Assembly (NCBI RefSeq): GCF_003471165.1
Contig: NZ_QRIL01000001.1
Coordinates: 346,180 to 410,179 of the forward strand
DNA from: Ruminococcus sp. AM22-13
Lineage (GTDB): Bacteria; Bacillota; Clostridia; Lachnospirales; Lachnospiraceae
Direction of reading: 5' to 3'
DNA: 64,000 nt
This document shows positions 63,961-64,000 of the stretch, piece by piece. Each line of letters starts with the position of its first letter. The first letter of the stretch is position 1. Both the position numbers and the translations under genes were made by a program. The notes beneath the pieces are model-generated. The model searched no databases, was not told the DNA's origin, and saw nothing but the letters and a program-made list of their open reading frames with translations.

Positions 63961-64000
63961 GCTCTCGCCACTTAAATCTTACAGATTTTGAAGTGGGAGC
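63961..64000. mobile_element. Possible subterminal hairpin of an IS200/IS605-type element (at window edge)
   Basis: GCTC (63961-63964), CCACTT (63968-63973) and AAATC (63974-63978) pair with GATTT (63984-63988), AAGTGG (63991-63996) and GAGC (63997-64000), leaving bulges of three and two bases. Imperfect hairpins of this kind, with GCTCTCGCC-like sequence, are known at ends of IS200/IS605 elements. The rest lies beyond the window, so this is tentative. Confidence 0.35.

Overview
The window looks like chromosomal DNA from a spore-forming, anaerobic gut Firmicute of the family Lachnospiraceae, plausibly Blautia-like. The evidence is a moderate-to-low GC content, AGGAGG-type ribosome binding sites, the forespore sigma factor SigG beside a YlmC/YmxH protein, a SpoVB-like flippase, a tandem 2-hydroxyacyl-CoA dehydratase activase protein, and a pyrophosphate-type phosphofructokinase beside pyruvate phosphate dikinase. 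There is no prophage, plasmid or CRISPR array. The genus is inference.

Layout: 1-5 kb holds the start of ppdK (minus), a PPi-type phosphofructokinase (minus), an aldose 1-epimerase-like gene and a homocysteine S-methyltransferase-like gene (both plus). 5-15.6 kb is one minus-strand series of nine genes: two PotA/PotB/PotC polyamine-type ABC transporters, one with its permease fused to a solute-binding domain, a separate solute-binding protein, a PTS enzyme I-like protein and a DUF362 ferredoxin-like protein. 15.6-20 kb holds a tRNA-Thr, a GlgB-like protein with altered catalytic residues and a fructokinase. 20-27 kb is a minus-strand leuB-ilvD-ilvB-serC-serA series with a clear promoter. 27-29 kb holds yajC and tgt. 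29-33 kb is one 1411-residue activase/dehydratase protein. 33.5-37.3 kb is hisH-hisF-ung-spoVB. 37.6-40 kb is a two-component system. ssrA (tmRNA) follows, then an aldo/keto reductase, efp, yqeG-aroK, citrate synthase, gdhA, nrdR, a ymxH-like gene and sigG. 49.3-59.2 kb is a minus-strand wall-polymer cluster (ABC exporter, glycosyltransferase, Stealth protein, TagD and three TagF-like enzymes). 59.6-63 kb is a three-gene SPFH / zinc-ribbon / TPM set resembling Bacillus ydjI-ydjG-ydjH. The window ends with a sugar O-acetyltransferase and a hairpin resembling an IS200/IS605 end.

The most interesting signal lies between the genes. A family of palindromic repeats with the ends GTTACTG...CAGTAAC occurs about ten times. 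Two copies are 143 bp, 96% identical, and each is flanked by an exact 8-bp direct repeat. Several 27-bp copies consist of little more than the two ends, and they too are flanked by exact or 7/8 matching 8-bp direct repeats. This suggests that a transposase recognising these ends can move an extremely small element. Second is the GlgB-like protein, in which the presumed catalytic Glu and two active-site His are replaced. All identifications come from reading motifs and context by eye; no database search was run.
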